This document shows, in pieces, positions 29,601 to 39,583 of a stretch of 64,000 nucleotides of DNA. The translations under genes were made by a program, and so were the position numbers. Position 1 is the stretch's first letter. Every line of letters begins with the position of its first letter. Under the pieces are notes generated by a model that had not been told where the DNA came from, ran no database searches, and saw nothing but the letters and a program-made list of their open reading frames with translations. Origin of the DNA: Prostheceraeus crozeri. Lineage: Eukaryota; Platyhelminthes; Polycladida; Euryleptidae. The stretch lies in assembly GCA_907163375.1 (NCBI GenBank), contig CAJQUW010001841.1:1-64000 (forward strand), read 5' to 3'.

Positions 29601-30057
29601 AAAGCTGAGTGATAGAGGCAGCTTTCACCTGGTTGAATTTACCCTTTTGATAAAATTGAAAAGAAAAAGTTTGATTTTTAGCAGTCACTTTGTTTCATAA
29701 AAGAGACCATAAAGTTTGTACAATAAAATGGTATGAAATTGGCTCCGAAATAAGTAACCTCGACGAAAGTGGTTGGTTTATTAACCTTGGAGGACCAGTT
29801 AGGTGACAGGTTTCTTATATTTTCTTGACCAATTTACAGTCTGTTGCTTGTACACGTAGTTGTTAACGATAACCTCATTTGAATTTTTGTAATTAGTAGC
29901 TCACAGAATGTCTACTTAACTTGCTAACAATTTTTCATAGAAATTTGCGTTAAACTTATCAATCATAGAAAAAGATTAGTGAATAGAAATTATGGGAACA
30001 TAGAAATATTCGGCACAGATGCGCAAATTGAGGCTATGTGCTATGTACTTCGATACA
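29601..30057 (-). repeat. 5' LTR of BEL2
   Basis: Same length and almost the same sequence as 24807-25263. It ends GATACA at 30057, followed by a short TA run and the mariner element. Confidence 0.92.
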
Positions 30058-30406
30058 ATATATATATACAAGGTGTTTCAAAAGTAGGCTAACAGTTGAT
30101 TTTGCCCTAGGAAATCTATGTTGACCGTTCTATTGGCGATTTACACCTGAATCAGTCGATGGATATCCATGATCAGTCCAACATGAGCCATAGACTTCGA
30201 AGTAATTGCTACTATCATTTAGAAATCTATGCAGTAGCATTCCATTGGCAAAGGAATTTTGAAATCTATCATGGACAAGATATAGCACCAATCTGACATT
30301 ACGTACATGGATATGTTCAATTAATTTGATTTGAATCAAACACTGTTAGTTTGACTTGAAGTGAATTAAACAAGCTTGAAGCTTTTTTGAATTTGCTGCT
30401 TCTGTC

Positions 30407-31471
30407 ATGTCAGGTCATCTAAAAGATGATCAGAGAAAATGGATTTTGAAATCCTTTTGGAAAAACAAGAATGCTGAAAAGGTGCGAATGGAATGGAGAG
30501 ATGCCTTTCACAGCAATCCTCCATCAAGATTTGCTATTTATCGCATTCGAGATAAATTTGAAAAGACCGGTTCGGTAGAGAATGCACCGAAGTCAGGACG
30601 CCCTCGATCAGTTTCAATAACATCAAACGAGGAGCTAGTGGCCCAAACATTTTTTCAAAGTCCGAAGAAGTCAACAAGAAGAGCCTCATTGGAGTTGGAC
30701 ATTTCTCTAAGCTCTACTTGGAGACTGATGAGGAAAGTTGAGTTGAAACCATACCGACCCAGACTGTTGCAGCACCTTCTACCGGATGATGCTGAACGAC
30801 GCTTGCAGTTTGCTGTGCTCATGTTGTCGGAAATTCGGGAGAACCCAGATTTGCTTGACAAGATAGTTTGGTCTGACGAAGCCAGTTTCAAACTATCAGG
30901 TCACGTAAATAGACATAACTGTGTCTACTGGTTCCCTGAAAATCCGCACATGGTATCAACAAATGAGCTGAACCAGCCTGGCTTAACCGTCTGGGCCGGT
31001 ATGTCAAGCAACGGTGTGATTGGGCCAGTATTTTTTGAAAGAACTGTGACGGCTGAGGTGTACCTTCAAATGCTCCAATCCTTTGCGATTCCTGAGATGC
31101 AGTCATTGAACAACTTCAATGAGCTGTACTTTCAGCAGGATGGTGCACCAGCGCATTTTGCAGTGAGTGTCAGAAGCTATCTGAATGACACTTTTCCAGG
31201 AAAGTGGATCGGGAGATGTGGTAGCATCCTTTGGCCTCCTCGCTCTCCCGATCTAACTCAGATGGACTTTTTCTTTTGGGGCGTTGTAAAGGAGAAAGTG
31301 TACGGACGAAAACCTCACACACTTTCTCAACTCCGCTCCTACATCACAGATGCCTGTCAAGAGATCAGTGATGACAGGAACTTATGCAGAACTGTGTGCC
31401 ACAGTGTGGCCGAAAGACTACAAGAATGTGCCGATGTCCATGGTGGACATTTTGAGCATTTGCGTTCGTGA
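30407..31471 (+). CDS. DD41D mariner-type transposase
   Basis: The 354-residue intact frame starts at the first ATG after the TIR and leader. The N-terminal third is a paired-type helix-turn-helix region with the SGRPRSVSI (GRPR-like) motif at about 64-72. The catalytic core has IVWSDEASF (Asp157), YFQQDGAPAHF (Asp245) and SPDLTQMDFFFWG (Asp287). Forty-one residues separate the last two, making it DD41D, the spacing known for rosa/VISITOR-type families. It would cut and paste the element at TA sites. No stop or frameshift; with perfect TIRs the source was recently active. Confidence 0.95.
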   Translation: MSGHLKDDQRKWILKSFWKNKNAEKVRMEWRDAFHSNPPSRFAIYRIRDKFEKTGSVENAPKSGRPRSVSITSNEELVAQTFFQSPKKSTRRASLELDISLSSTWRLMRKVELKPYRPRLLQHLLPDDAERRLQFAVLMLSEIRENPDLLDKIVWSDEASFKLSGHVNRHNCVYWFPENPHMVSTNELNQPGLTVWAGMSSNGVIGPVFFERTVTAEVYLQMLQSFAIPEMQSLNNFNELYFQQDGAPAHFAVSVRSYLNDTFPGKWIGRCGSILWPPRSPDLTQMDFFFWGVVKEKVYGRKPHTLSQLRSYITDACQEISDDRNLCRTVCHSVAERLQECADVHGGHFEHLRS

Positions 31472-31516
31472 ATTTTTGCAACTTTAAGTTGATTAATTTT
31501 TTGATATGTTGAATAG

Positions 31517-31846
31517 GCCTTGGTTATTCATTTGTTCATTTTTTTGTTAGGAAACCAAGCAAACAAAATGGTAGTTGTTTTAATGTTAATACCTTTATTA
31601 ATTTCAGCCTCCTCTAGGCCATCGTCAGAAGCTTCTGACGATGGTCTAAGAGGAGGCTGGAATTAACAAAGGTGAAGGACATTTGGATGTCAGCTGTTCT
31701 TCCTTCTTCGCCTCCCTGTCTTGTGTTGACGACAGCGTCTTCGTGCACCAGGCTGAGGGGCGCGGAGGACATTCGAATGTCAGCTGTTCTTCCTTCTCCG
31801 CAGTAACACTGAAACAACTACTATCTTGTTTACATGGTTTCCTAAT
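31517..31846. mobile_element. Hairpin (foldback) insertion, PLE-terminus type, copy 1
   Basis: Nested inverted repeats: outer arms about 31551-31582 and 31811-31842 (GGAAACCAAGCAAACAAAAT...), inner hairpin 31594-31672 whose top reads CTTCTGACGATGGTCTAAGA and GGAGGCTGGAA. A spacer holds a direct repeat of GATGTCAGCTGTTCTTCC. An imperfect duplication TTTTTGATA..GTTG.ATAG flanks it. It resembles 55010-55242. Confidence 0.75.
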
Positions 31847-32138
31847 AATTTTTTTTTGATAGATGTTGGATAGTTATTCGACTTCTCATGATCGGTATAG
31901 ATTCAAATTGGGTTGTAGTGAAATATGTAGGCATGAAAACACTGGAGATCATGAGATATTTTAATATGATTTACGCGATGTCAAAGAGTATTGAATTTTT
32001 GCCCCTTACGAATACAAGGCATATTAGCTATCTGTGTCATCGTGAAAAAGATTATTATGACATAGCTTATTAATCTATAGCATTAAAACATAGCTTTTCA
32101 AGGCCAATTTCTACTGTTAGCCTACTTTTGAAACACCT

Positions 32139-32140
<2 letters not shown>

Positions 32141-32213
<73 letters not shown>
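32141..32213. repeat. (TA)n microsatellite
   Basis: A pure TA run of about 73 bp between the mariner element and PLE-E. Confidence 0.95.
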
Positions 32214-32216
<3 letters not shown>

Positions 32217-32421
32217 TAATAGAAAATCGAAAATGGAAATTAATACCAGTATGTAATCACACCGATGTTATAAAGAAAAACTAAGCAAATAAATAAGACA
32301 GCCCGACCGGTTTCTGCCTGTTGCAGGCTTCTCAAGGGCATAGAATGATTTATTATACAATTCGTATATCATCAAACTAAATTAAAATCATAGCATTCAA
32401 AATCTATGCAAGTATGATATC

Positions 32422-33434
32422 CATAGAAATTAACAATACCATAGAAAGTCCTAGAATGGAAATTGCATGAAAATTATGGCACACGCCGGGGGAACTTAGT
32501 TGGGGCAAAATGTAACTTGTGCGATCTGGCTTCCATCTTTTTTGATTGGCAATTATATTTATCAGGCTAATTCTTGATCTGCATTGTTGGCCCTTGTCCA
32601 AAGACCATGTACTCAAAAGCAATAGTGAATTTACAAAATGCTGCGCCGACAGGATGACAAAGAAGTAATTCCTTTTAAACGTTCTGTATGGTCATCATTT
32701 TGAAATATCGCTCCAATCAGACTCTTATGCAACTTGTAATGTCGATTTACAGAACATGCATAACTCCAGCTTGAAATCAGATGCCAAGAAATCTTAGAGT
32801 ATTCATTTTACTTTAAAGGGTTCCCCTGTTCACTAAATTTGAATAATTTTCAAAATCTCAACATGCATTCAAATATCAGTCTCCAAAATATCACATGTGT
32901 CATTCAATGATTAATTGAAAAGTTCCAGCGACATTTCATTTATTTGAGAAATGATTTTCTGTAAAGAAACTTTCAGTGTGTTTATTCCAGAAAAGCGCCA
33001 CGTTTCTTAGCCGCTTGAAGAATAAATTATCCAATAATTAGACTTTCTATCGGTGAATTCTTCAGATGTTCTTACAAAACAGCACACCGACCACTTTCAA
33101 TTATGACTTTGTGAACCAATTTTTAATTCTCATTCCAATATTGAAACATTGGAAACTAGTTGTCAGTTACTGCTACAAATAGACACTATATTAATCCATG
33201 GAATAGTAGGCTATTTCACATGAAACAATGCCGCCATCTCACTTGCAATTCTCTTCATGAAAATCCTGTAATTAGGTGTCAACAACTTCCACAACCAACT
33301 TGGCAAATAATTTCACTATGATACAATGTTTTAGATCGAATCTGATCTACAAACCATAGATTTTCCATGTGACATCATTATACATAGGCAAGATATCAAA
33401 CTTCCATTCTAGTGTACTATTATCCACTTCTATG
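32422..33434. mobile_element. Non-autonomous hAT-like insertion of about 1 kb
   Basis: The intact right arm of PLE-E shows the empty site. The insert is flanked by the 8-bp direct repeat ATGATATC (32414-32421 and 33435-33442). Its ends are CATAGAAATTAACAAT and, inverted, CATAGAAGTGGATAAT, with a further shared TAGAATGGAA about 35 bp inside. An 8-bp duplication with short TIRs points to hAT. No transposase is present. Confidence 0.82.
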
Positions 33435-33601
33435 ATGATATCGAAATACCAAAGAAGGATAATGATATCTCTATCACCTTTAAGCTGAAAAAGGAAAAAT
33501 TATAACAAATTAAATATCCCTATTTAAGGAGGCATCAATCCTTCTGATAAATAACTTTTCTTTCTCTTCCCTATACAATTTTGTGCAGGAAGGTGGTAAT
33601 T

Positions 33602-34066
33602 TTAAAATCGGCATGACATAGAACAGTGGGTTGGAGTTGCGTGCATAGTTGAATATATGATTACTCGCATTGAGCGATAGTTCTCATCCCTTATTTGTTG
33701 ACGGTGCACTCGAACTCTTGCGCGCAAAGAATCTCCTGTTTGGCCGATGTAAATGGCTCTACATCCTGCACATTGCAGGGCATAAATTATGTTTCTGGAA
33801 TTACAGTTCATATTGGATTTGATTTGAAATTGTCTTTGTTCTCCATTTTTCTCATAATTGAATATTTTTCCGATTAACAGAGATTTACAGCACTCACATC
33901 GTTTATCATGACATTTCTGCACACCATTTATCGCCATTCGATTACGTCTTGCTATTAAATTCAATAAAGATCTCGGTTGTTGATGGCAAGGTCTTAATCT
34001 GTACTTTTTGAATTTTGAGGTTAATTTCAAGCTTGAGAAGGATGGAGTAATGATTCCTTCCTGCAC
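33602..34066 (-). pseudogene. PLE-E GIY-YIG endonuclease fragment
   Basis: The 154-residue frame begins in the Pol linker (PRSLLNLIARRNRMAINGVQ), has the Cys-rich motif CHDKRCECCKSLL, then NIIYALQCAGCRAIYIGQTG and the HRQQI helix of GIY-YIG. The last 15 residues are off frame, so the C-terminus is lost, and RT is absent because the inverted arm begins at about 34058. It cannot be active alone. Confidence 0.85.
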
Positions 34067-34383
34067 AAAATTGTATAGGGAAGAGAAAGAAAAGTTATTT
34101 ATCAGAAGGATTGATGCCTCCTTAAATAGGGATATTTAATTTGTTATAATTTTCCTTTTTCAGCTTAAAGGTGATAGAGATATCATTATCTTTCTTTGGT
34201 ATTTCGATATCATACTTGCATAGATTTTGAATGCTATGATTTTAATTTAGTTTGATGATATACGAATTGTATAATAAATCATTCTATGCCCTTGAGAAGC
34301 CTGCAACAGGCAGAAACCGGTCGGGCTGTCTTATTTATTTGCTTAGTTTTTCTTTATAACATCTGGGTGTGATTACATACTGG

Positions 34384-34388
<5 letters not shown>

Positions 34389-34448
<60 letters not shown>
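34389..34448. repeat. (TA)n microsatellite
   Basis: TA run of about 60 bp at the boundary of PLE-E and PLE-J. Confidence 0.95.
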
Positions 34449-34450
<2 letters not shown>

Positions 34451-34690
34451 ATACAAAACTGAAACTACCTGACGTATAAAGTTTTAAATAAAAACAAATA
34501 ATTATGCCCAACCGGTTTCACTTGTTTCCAAGCTATTCATGGGCGGAATGACATCTATTTTCTTTACAGATAGTAGAAGTACATTCAAATCAATTCATCA
34601 ATTTTTTTATTATTTTATCAAAATACTTCATTGTTTAGCTTTAGTAACAATGCATAATGCAAAATAACATGACTCTCAAGATGGTTGACA
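34449..34690 (-). mobile_element. Penelope-like terminal remnant PLE-J
   Basis: On the minus strand CCCATGAATAGCTTGGAAAC followed by AAGTGAAACCGG (about 34506-34541) is the PLE terminal hammerhead-like motif. Only this terminus and some 3' untranslated sequence remain. Confidence 0.65.
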
Positions 34691-34699
34691 ACTTCTAGA

Positions 34700-34930
34700 G
34701 GGTTGGTCTGGCAACTCCTCAGACCTAAACCCCATAGAGAATTGCTGGGTCAAAATAATGCAATGCAACTATGTAATAAACAAATAACAACTACTGTTGC
34801 TCTTCCTACAGAGAAATGATTGAAGTTGTGAAGCGCGGATGGTCTCAGGAAAATTCTGCTGAATGCTAGGAAACTTACTGAATCCATGTAAACGAGGCTT
34901 TCGCTGTGTGGGAAAAAGGGCAGTTTTTTT
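34700..34930 (+). pseudogene. Tc1-type transposase C-terminal remnant
   Basis: The plus strand reads GWSGNSSDLNPIENCWVKIM at about 34710-34769, the third catalytic motif (SPDLNPIENLW-like, DDE) of Tc1-type transposases, followed by helical sequence with stops (ARMVSGKFC-like). It would be the last third of a transposase that inserts at TA. Only this fragment remains and no TIR was recognised. Confidence 0.7.
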
Positions 34931-35554
34931 CAAATACTTAACTTCAAGTTAGGTAAAAAATAAGAGTCACAATGATATTTTGCATCATCCATTGCTACGT
35001 AAGCTAAACTCCCGATCACAGAGTTTGTAATGCAATAATAAAGCATTATATAAAATACAAAGTTCTTCACGATTTCAACAAAAGTAAGAAGTGTTTCTAA
35101 ACTTTTGAACAGTACTTTATATATATGTATATATACGCGTGAAGTCACAGATTCATTTCGAGACAATCGAAAACTAATTTTAACACAAACCAATTCGCTC
35201 ACTCTAATTTACAGGAAAAACTCTGAAATCATATGCTAACTCAGTAATGATGCTAAAATCAAAAGCCAAAAATCTATTTGCGAACAAAGGTCGTGATTCC
35301 CGCGTAAAATGACGAGGGACTGAAAAATTCCCAATGTCTGTGTACATATCCACTTCTGATGCCGTGTAAGTAATGGTAAAATATAGATGGCATGAAATGA
35401 AAACATCTGCTGTGCTCAGTTTATTAATGTAATGCTGTAAGGATTATCATAAAAACAGCTAGATGCTTAGATACTTAAGGTGAGGCAACTGGAATGTGTA
35501 CAAACATGCCTTTAATAATAAGAGTGCGTCAATCGTCCATCAACAATGCTTGTA
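34931..35554. other. Non-coding stretch
   Basis: No recognisable coding or terminal repeat. An open frame at 34930-35202 (minus) has no family resemblance. A TA run begins at about 35557. Confidence 0.45.
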
Positions 35555-35576
35555 AGATATATATATATATATATAT

Positions 35577-36176
35577 ACGACAAATAGTAACCCACGCAGA
35601 AGGCAAAAAGAAAAAGCACAATTTTGTACCCCAAACCGGTTTCACCTGTGTTCCAGGCTCCTTGTGGTGAGCTTTATGTGGGGCAAACAGGAGATATTTT
35701 TCGTTCTAGAGTAAGGGTGCATAGACAGCAGGTTAGAGAAAATAAATATGCCATTTTACACGCCAGCAAACACATCTGCATGTGCAAAAATTGAAGATCC
35801 CCCATTCTGGATTATGCCAATATATAAATTAACGAATGGAAGTGACAGAGGCATGAGAGAACTAAAAGAAAAAATGTGTATAAATATCTTAAAACCAAAA
35901 TTAAATGTAAATCATTAGGTGAGTAACATGCACCAGTACCACAGAATCTCACTGTGCTCATCCCGAAAAATCTATGATTTCCTTTTCCATTTCAGTACAT
36001 ATGATTAGTGTCATATATCTATTATGTTATGTTGATCATTTGCATGCTTCAGTTCGAATTTTTGTAATATAATTCAGTTGCCCGTGAGAAGCCTGGAACA
36101 CAGGTGAAACCGGTTTGGGCTACAAAATTGTGCTTTTTCTTTTTGCCTTCTGCGTGGGTTACCATTTGTCGTATTA
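35577..36176 (+). mobile_element. Miniature inverted Penelope-like element PLE-F
   Basis: Arms of about 88 bp (35577-35663 and 36089-36176) are reverse complements; each contains GAAGCCTGGAACACAGGTGAAACCGG or its mirror. Between them the plus strand encodes CGELYVGQTGDIFRSRVRVH and HASKHICMCKN, a truncated GIY-YIG domain. The whole copy is 600 bp. It has lost RT. Confidence 0.87.
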
Positions 36177-36198
36177 ATTTCCATTTTTTGATTTAACT

Positions 36199-36204
<6 letters not shown>

Positions 36205-36249
<45 letters not shown>

Positions 36250-36391
36250 GTATGAAAATATTGTCATGCTGTTTTACATACTTGAATAAAAAGAGAATTT
36301 TTCATGATTAAGCTTCAATAGATTTTATGAATTTATGAAAAGTTTAATGCAAATTTTCGTAGTCTGAAATCCGATATATATATATATATAT
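36205..36391. repeat. Two (TA)n runs
   Basis: TA runs at about 36205-36243 and 36373-36391 flank about 130 bp of unrecognised sequence before PLE-G. Confidence 0.85.
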
Positions 36392-37228
36392 ATGGGATAT
36401 TTGGAAGTGAAGTTGAAAATGAAAATGATAGAATTATGGGGTGAGGACTTTGCTGAAAACACATTGAAATATTGGAAAAGGTATCTAGACGATTGTTTCC
36501 TAATTTGGAATCACAACTTGAACCAATTGGATCAATTTTACAATCTATTAAACAGTCTTAACCCCAACATAAAATTTACTATGGAAACAAGTGATGCTGA
36601 AATTGCCTTCTTAGATGTAAAAGTAATTAAAACGAGCGATTGCATCTCAACAGACATATTTTATAAGCCAACAGATACCCATCAATATTTACATTTTCAT
36701 TCCTGTCACCCATGACATACTAAACGAGCTATACCTTATAATTTAGCACGTCGCATTTGTGTAATTGTTAGCGATCCACAAGTAAGACATGAACGACTTC
36801 ATGAATTGAACTCTTTTTTAACTAAACAAAAGTATCCCAAAAAATTAATATTAAATGGAATTGATAAGGCCTTGCAATTTGATCGATCTCAACTTTTAAC
36901 TGAGCAACAAAATTTAAAAGTCAACAATGACAATCAATCTCTTATTCCTTTTGTCATGACAAATAATCCAAAAAATCCAAATATTTCCCCAACAATCCAT
37001 TCTTTGAATTCAATGCTAAAAGAAGATGAACGAACTAAAGACATATTCCAAAACTCAAAATTCATTATAAGTAAACGACAACCAAAAAGTCTCAAGAGAA
37101 TTTTATGCAGTTCTAAACTATCAACAAACAAAATATTTTCTGTAAAGAAATGTGAAAATCCTAGATGTGGAACTTGTAGTTATTTGAGGGAAGGATCTAT
37201 GTATAATTTCACATATGATAATGTATAA
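36392..37228 (+). pseudogene. PLE-G reverse transcriptase C-terminal part
   Basis: It contains the RT motif KRYLDDCFLIWN with the catalytic Asp pair, AFLDVKVIKTSD, and DIFYKPTDTHQYLHFHSCHP, then a TGA at 36713-36715 and, in the same frame, the linker (IPYNLARRICVIVSDPQVRH). The Cys motif CENPRCGTCSYL precedes the RTE insertion. The N-terminal RT motifs are missing by 5' truncation. One stop and the LINE insertion inactivate it. Confidence 0.9.
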
Positions 37229-38965
37229 CATATCACAATGTATAATTTCATGTATGAGAAATTGGAGTCGAAAGAGGGAGAAAAGCTGATTTTCAAGATA
37301 GCGAAGTCCAGAAGCCAGAAATGCAAAGATAACATCGAAGGTTTCTTTATGAGAGACTCTGAAGGTACAATTCAGACGACCAGCGATAGTAACAAAGCGA
37401 TATGGAGGGATTATTTCTGCGAATTGCTGAATGAAGAAAGACCACATAATGAAATTACCATAGAACTGGCAGTGAATGGTCCGATCGCTGAAATTACCCA
37501 GGATGAACTCCAGAAAGAACTGAGCAAAATGAAAGGCAGGCGCAGTTGCGGACCCGACGACATACCCATAGAAGCTATTAAAGTGCTAGAAGAGAAAGGA
37601 GTACACTTGTGCCTGCATCATTTCAACGAGATCATCCAAGGCCATCAACAATTGCCGGCGGTGTGGAGAGAGAGCATTTTAACACCAATATATAAAAATA
37701 AGGGTGATCACAGAGTTTGCAGCAACTATCGAGGCATCAAACTGCTCTGCCACAGCTTCAAACTCCTAAAGCGAATAATTAATAAGAGGTTGAGAGTGTG
37801 CACAAATGTACGAAACAACCAGTTTGGATTCCGACCTGGATATAGCACCACAGATCCCTTGTTTGTAATGCGTACGGTTATGGAGAACCTGAGAGAGGGA
37901 AACGAGCCTTTCAGGGCAGTTTTCGTGGATTTAGAAAAGGCGTACGACTCTGTTCCTCGAGCATTGTTGTTCAACTGTTTGAGAAGGAAAGGAGTGCCGG
38001 AGGTGTATGTAACTCTGATTCGGGAAATGTATCGAGAAACCCTAACAATTGTGAAAACCAAGCATGGCTGCACTCCACCTTTTGAGGTCACTGTTGGGCT
38101 GCACCAGGGATCGGCGTTGAGTCCATATCTCTTCTTACTGGTCTTGGATGTGAGCAGTCCCCCAAAAGAAATGCTCTACGCTGACGATCTGGTGATTTGT
38201 GGGGATTCCAAAACAATGGTAGAAAGCAGGCTGGAGTTATGGCGCAATGCCCTGGAAAGTAATGGTCTCAGAATTAGCAGAAGTAAGAGTGAATACCTCT
38301 CCACCGCTGCGAACGATGAAGAAATCCAAATGGATGGAACCTCGCTCCCATCAGTTAAGAAGTTCAAGTATCTTGGTTCACTGTTAGACGTAACATCATC
38401 TTGCGAGCAGGACATCAAAAACCGCATACAAACAGGATGGAAAAGTTGGAGACAAGTGACAGGAGTTATCTACGACTAAGGAGTTCCTCTCAAGCTAAAA
38501 TCAAAGATCTACCAGGCTATGATACGACCGGCAATGACCTATGGAGGAGAGTGTTGGGCACCAAGGAAGAAAGATACGCAAAGGCTGATGGTGACGGAAA
38601 TGAAGATGCTCAGGCGATGCCAAGGTTTAACCCTCCGGGACCGAGTTAAGAATGAAGAGATTCGACGCAAGATGAGGATCCCATCCATCGATAGATTCAT
38701 AGAGTACAAGCGGCTTGCATGGTACGGACACGTCAGAAGAAGACCGGACGATCATATAACCCAAACAGCACTGCACCAACCGATATCTGGCAGACGAAGA
38801 AGAGGTCGTCCACCCCTATCATGGAAAAGGGTCATAGAAAAAGATCTGGAGAGAAAAGGCATAACCCACAATCTGGCCCTCGATCGAGTAAAATGGAAGA
38901 GGACGATACGGCCCACCCTGGAGGAATTTGGGATTGGTGGCCGGTAAAGGTGAACAAAGGTGAAC
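37212..38965 (+). mobile_element. RTE-type LINE inserted in PLE-G
   Basis: This 1,754-bp, 5'-truncated LINE is flanked by the 17-bp duplication given under PLE-G. Its short 3' tail consists of AAAGGTGAACAAAGGTGAAC, a two-copy tandem repeat as is usual for RTE elements, which lack long poly(A). A further ATGTATAATTTCA occurs at 37229-37241 at its 5' edge, so the 5' junction is complex. Confidence 0.9.
37238..38947 (+). pseudogene. RTE reverse transcriptase and C-terminal domain
   Basis: One frame runs from 37238 to 38947 with a single TAA at 38477-38479. RT motifs: GRRSCGPDDIPIEAIKVLEE, NYRGIKLLCHSFKLLKRIIN, NQFGFRPGYSTTDPLFVMRT, VFVDLEKAYDSVPRALL (catalytic Asp), VGLHQGSALSPYLFLLVLDV and MLYADDLVICGDS. 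After the thumb (YLGSLLDVTSSCEQDIKNRI) comes IRPAMTYGGECWAPRKKDTQ and AWYGHVRRRPDDHI, the region typical of RTE and related LINEs. About nine residues seem to be missing before MLYADD. The endonuclease is absent by truncation. Confidence 0.92.
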
Positions 38966-38982
38966 ATCTATGTATAATTTCA

Positions 38983-39302
38983 ATGGAAAGATTTTTACAA
39001 TAAGACATGATATGTCATGCTCAACACAAAATGTTATCTACGTAATTACATGCCACGGATGCAACCAATATTACATTGGCGAGACTAAAAATACAATAAG
39101 GTGCAGAACAAGAATTCACAAACAACAGATTAACAACCCTAATTATAGACAGATAAGTTTAAGTGAACATTTAGATGTATGTGGACGAAAATCTTTTTCT
39201 ATTTTCCCTTTTTATAAGATGTTTTCTGATTGTGATGTAGAGAGAAAAAACAAAGAAAGATATTTCATAGAATCCTTTGATCCATCACTCAATTCAACCT
39301 AA
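38983..39302 (+). pseudogene. PLE-G GIY-YIG endonuclease
   Basis: Continues PLE-G after the RTE insertion. It reads NGKIFTIRHDMSCSTQNVIY, VITCHGCNQYYIGETKNTIR and HKQQINNPNYRQISLSEHLD, then KERYFIESFDPSLNST and a stop. The GIY-YIG core is complete and its active-site Tyr, Gly and Arg are visible. It is close to PLE-A and PLE-B, so these belong to one subfamily. Confidence 0.9.
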
Positions 39303-39515
39303 TTATCTTACCCTCAACAGAAATCTATGGTGTACATAATCCTATGACTTTGAAGATATGTTCCAAATTTCCATGTTATTTCTAATGACTAACTTTATGA
39401 TGTATATTTCAAATTTTGTAAATAGCATGTTATCTAAATCTCATTACTTATAAAGCATCTGAAGAAAAGAAAGCGCTTATGCTTATAAGTAAAAGTCGTG
39501 TTTTCAGTTTTAATT

Positions 39516-39516
<1 letters not shown>

Positions 39517-39579
<63 letters not shown>
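39517..39579. repeat. (TA)n microsatellite
   Basis: TA run of about 60 bp at the 3' end of PLE-G. Confidence 0.95.

Positions 39580-39583
<4 letters not shown>

Larger units (their letters stand above)
24807..30057 (-). mobile_element. BEL/Pao retrotransposon BEL2, recent but defective
   Basis: Two 457-bp LTRs (24807-25263 and 29601-30057) differ at one position that I found (A at about 24845, C in the partner). Between them, on the minus strand, are gag with a SAP-like N-terminus, RT, RNase H, integrase and a DUF5641-like tail. Internal sequence is only about 4.3 kb; no protease motif or gag zinc knuckle is visible and gag abuts pol, so an internal deletion is inferred. The pol frame is otherwise continuous with two stops. 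The insertion site is a TA run, so a TATAT duplication is likely but cannot be delimited. Confidence 0.93.
30069..32140 (+). mobile_element. IS630/Tc1/mariner-type DD41D transposon
   Basis: Perfect 28-bp terminal inverted repeats beginning CAAGGTGTTTCAAAAGTAGG (30069-30096 and 32113-32140) flanked by TA on both sides. It encodes one intact transposase (30407-31471). An unrelated hairpin insertion occupies about 31517-31846, downstream of the gene. The right end merges with a long (TA)n run. Confidence 0.95.
32240..34387 (-). mobile_element. Penelope-like element PLE-E with inverted termini
   Basis: A GIY-YIG fragment (33602-34066, minus) is bracketed by an inverted repeat of about 330 bp. 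The right arm is 34058-34387; the left arm is split into 32240-32421 and 33443-33597 by a 1.0-kb insertion. Each arm carries the terminal hammerhead-like motif (CCTTGAGAAGCCTGCAACAG, then GCAGAAACCGG; right copy at about 34287-34320). TA runs lie at both ends. Confidence 0.88.
36392..39516 (+). mobile_element. Penelope-like element PLE-G, split by an RTE LINE
   Basis: RT C-terminal part (36392-37211) and GIY-YIG part (38983-39302) belong to one element; the RTE insertion at 37212-38965 duplicated the 17-bp target ATCTATGTATAATTTCA (37195-37211 and 38966-38982). The 3' end has CATCTGAAGAAAAGAAAGCG (about 39455), the degenerate terminal motif, before a (TA)n run. It is 5' truncated at a TA run. 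Confidence 0.92.
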
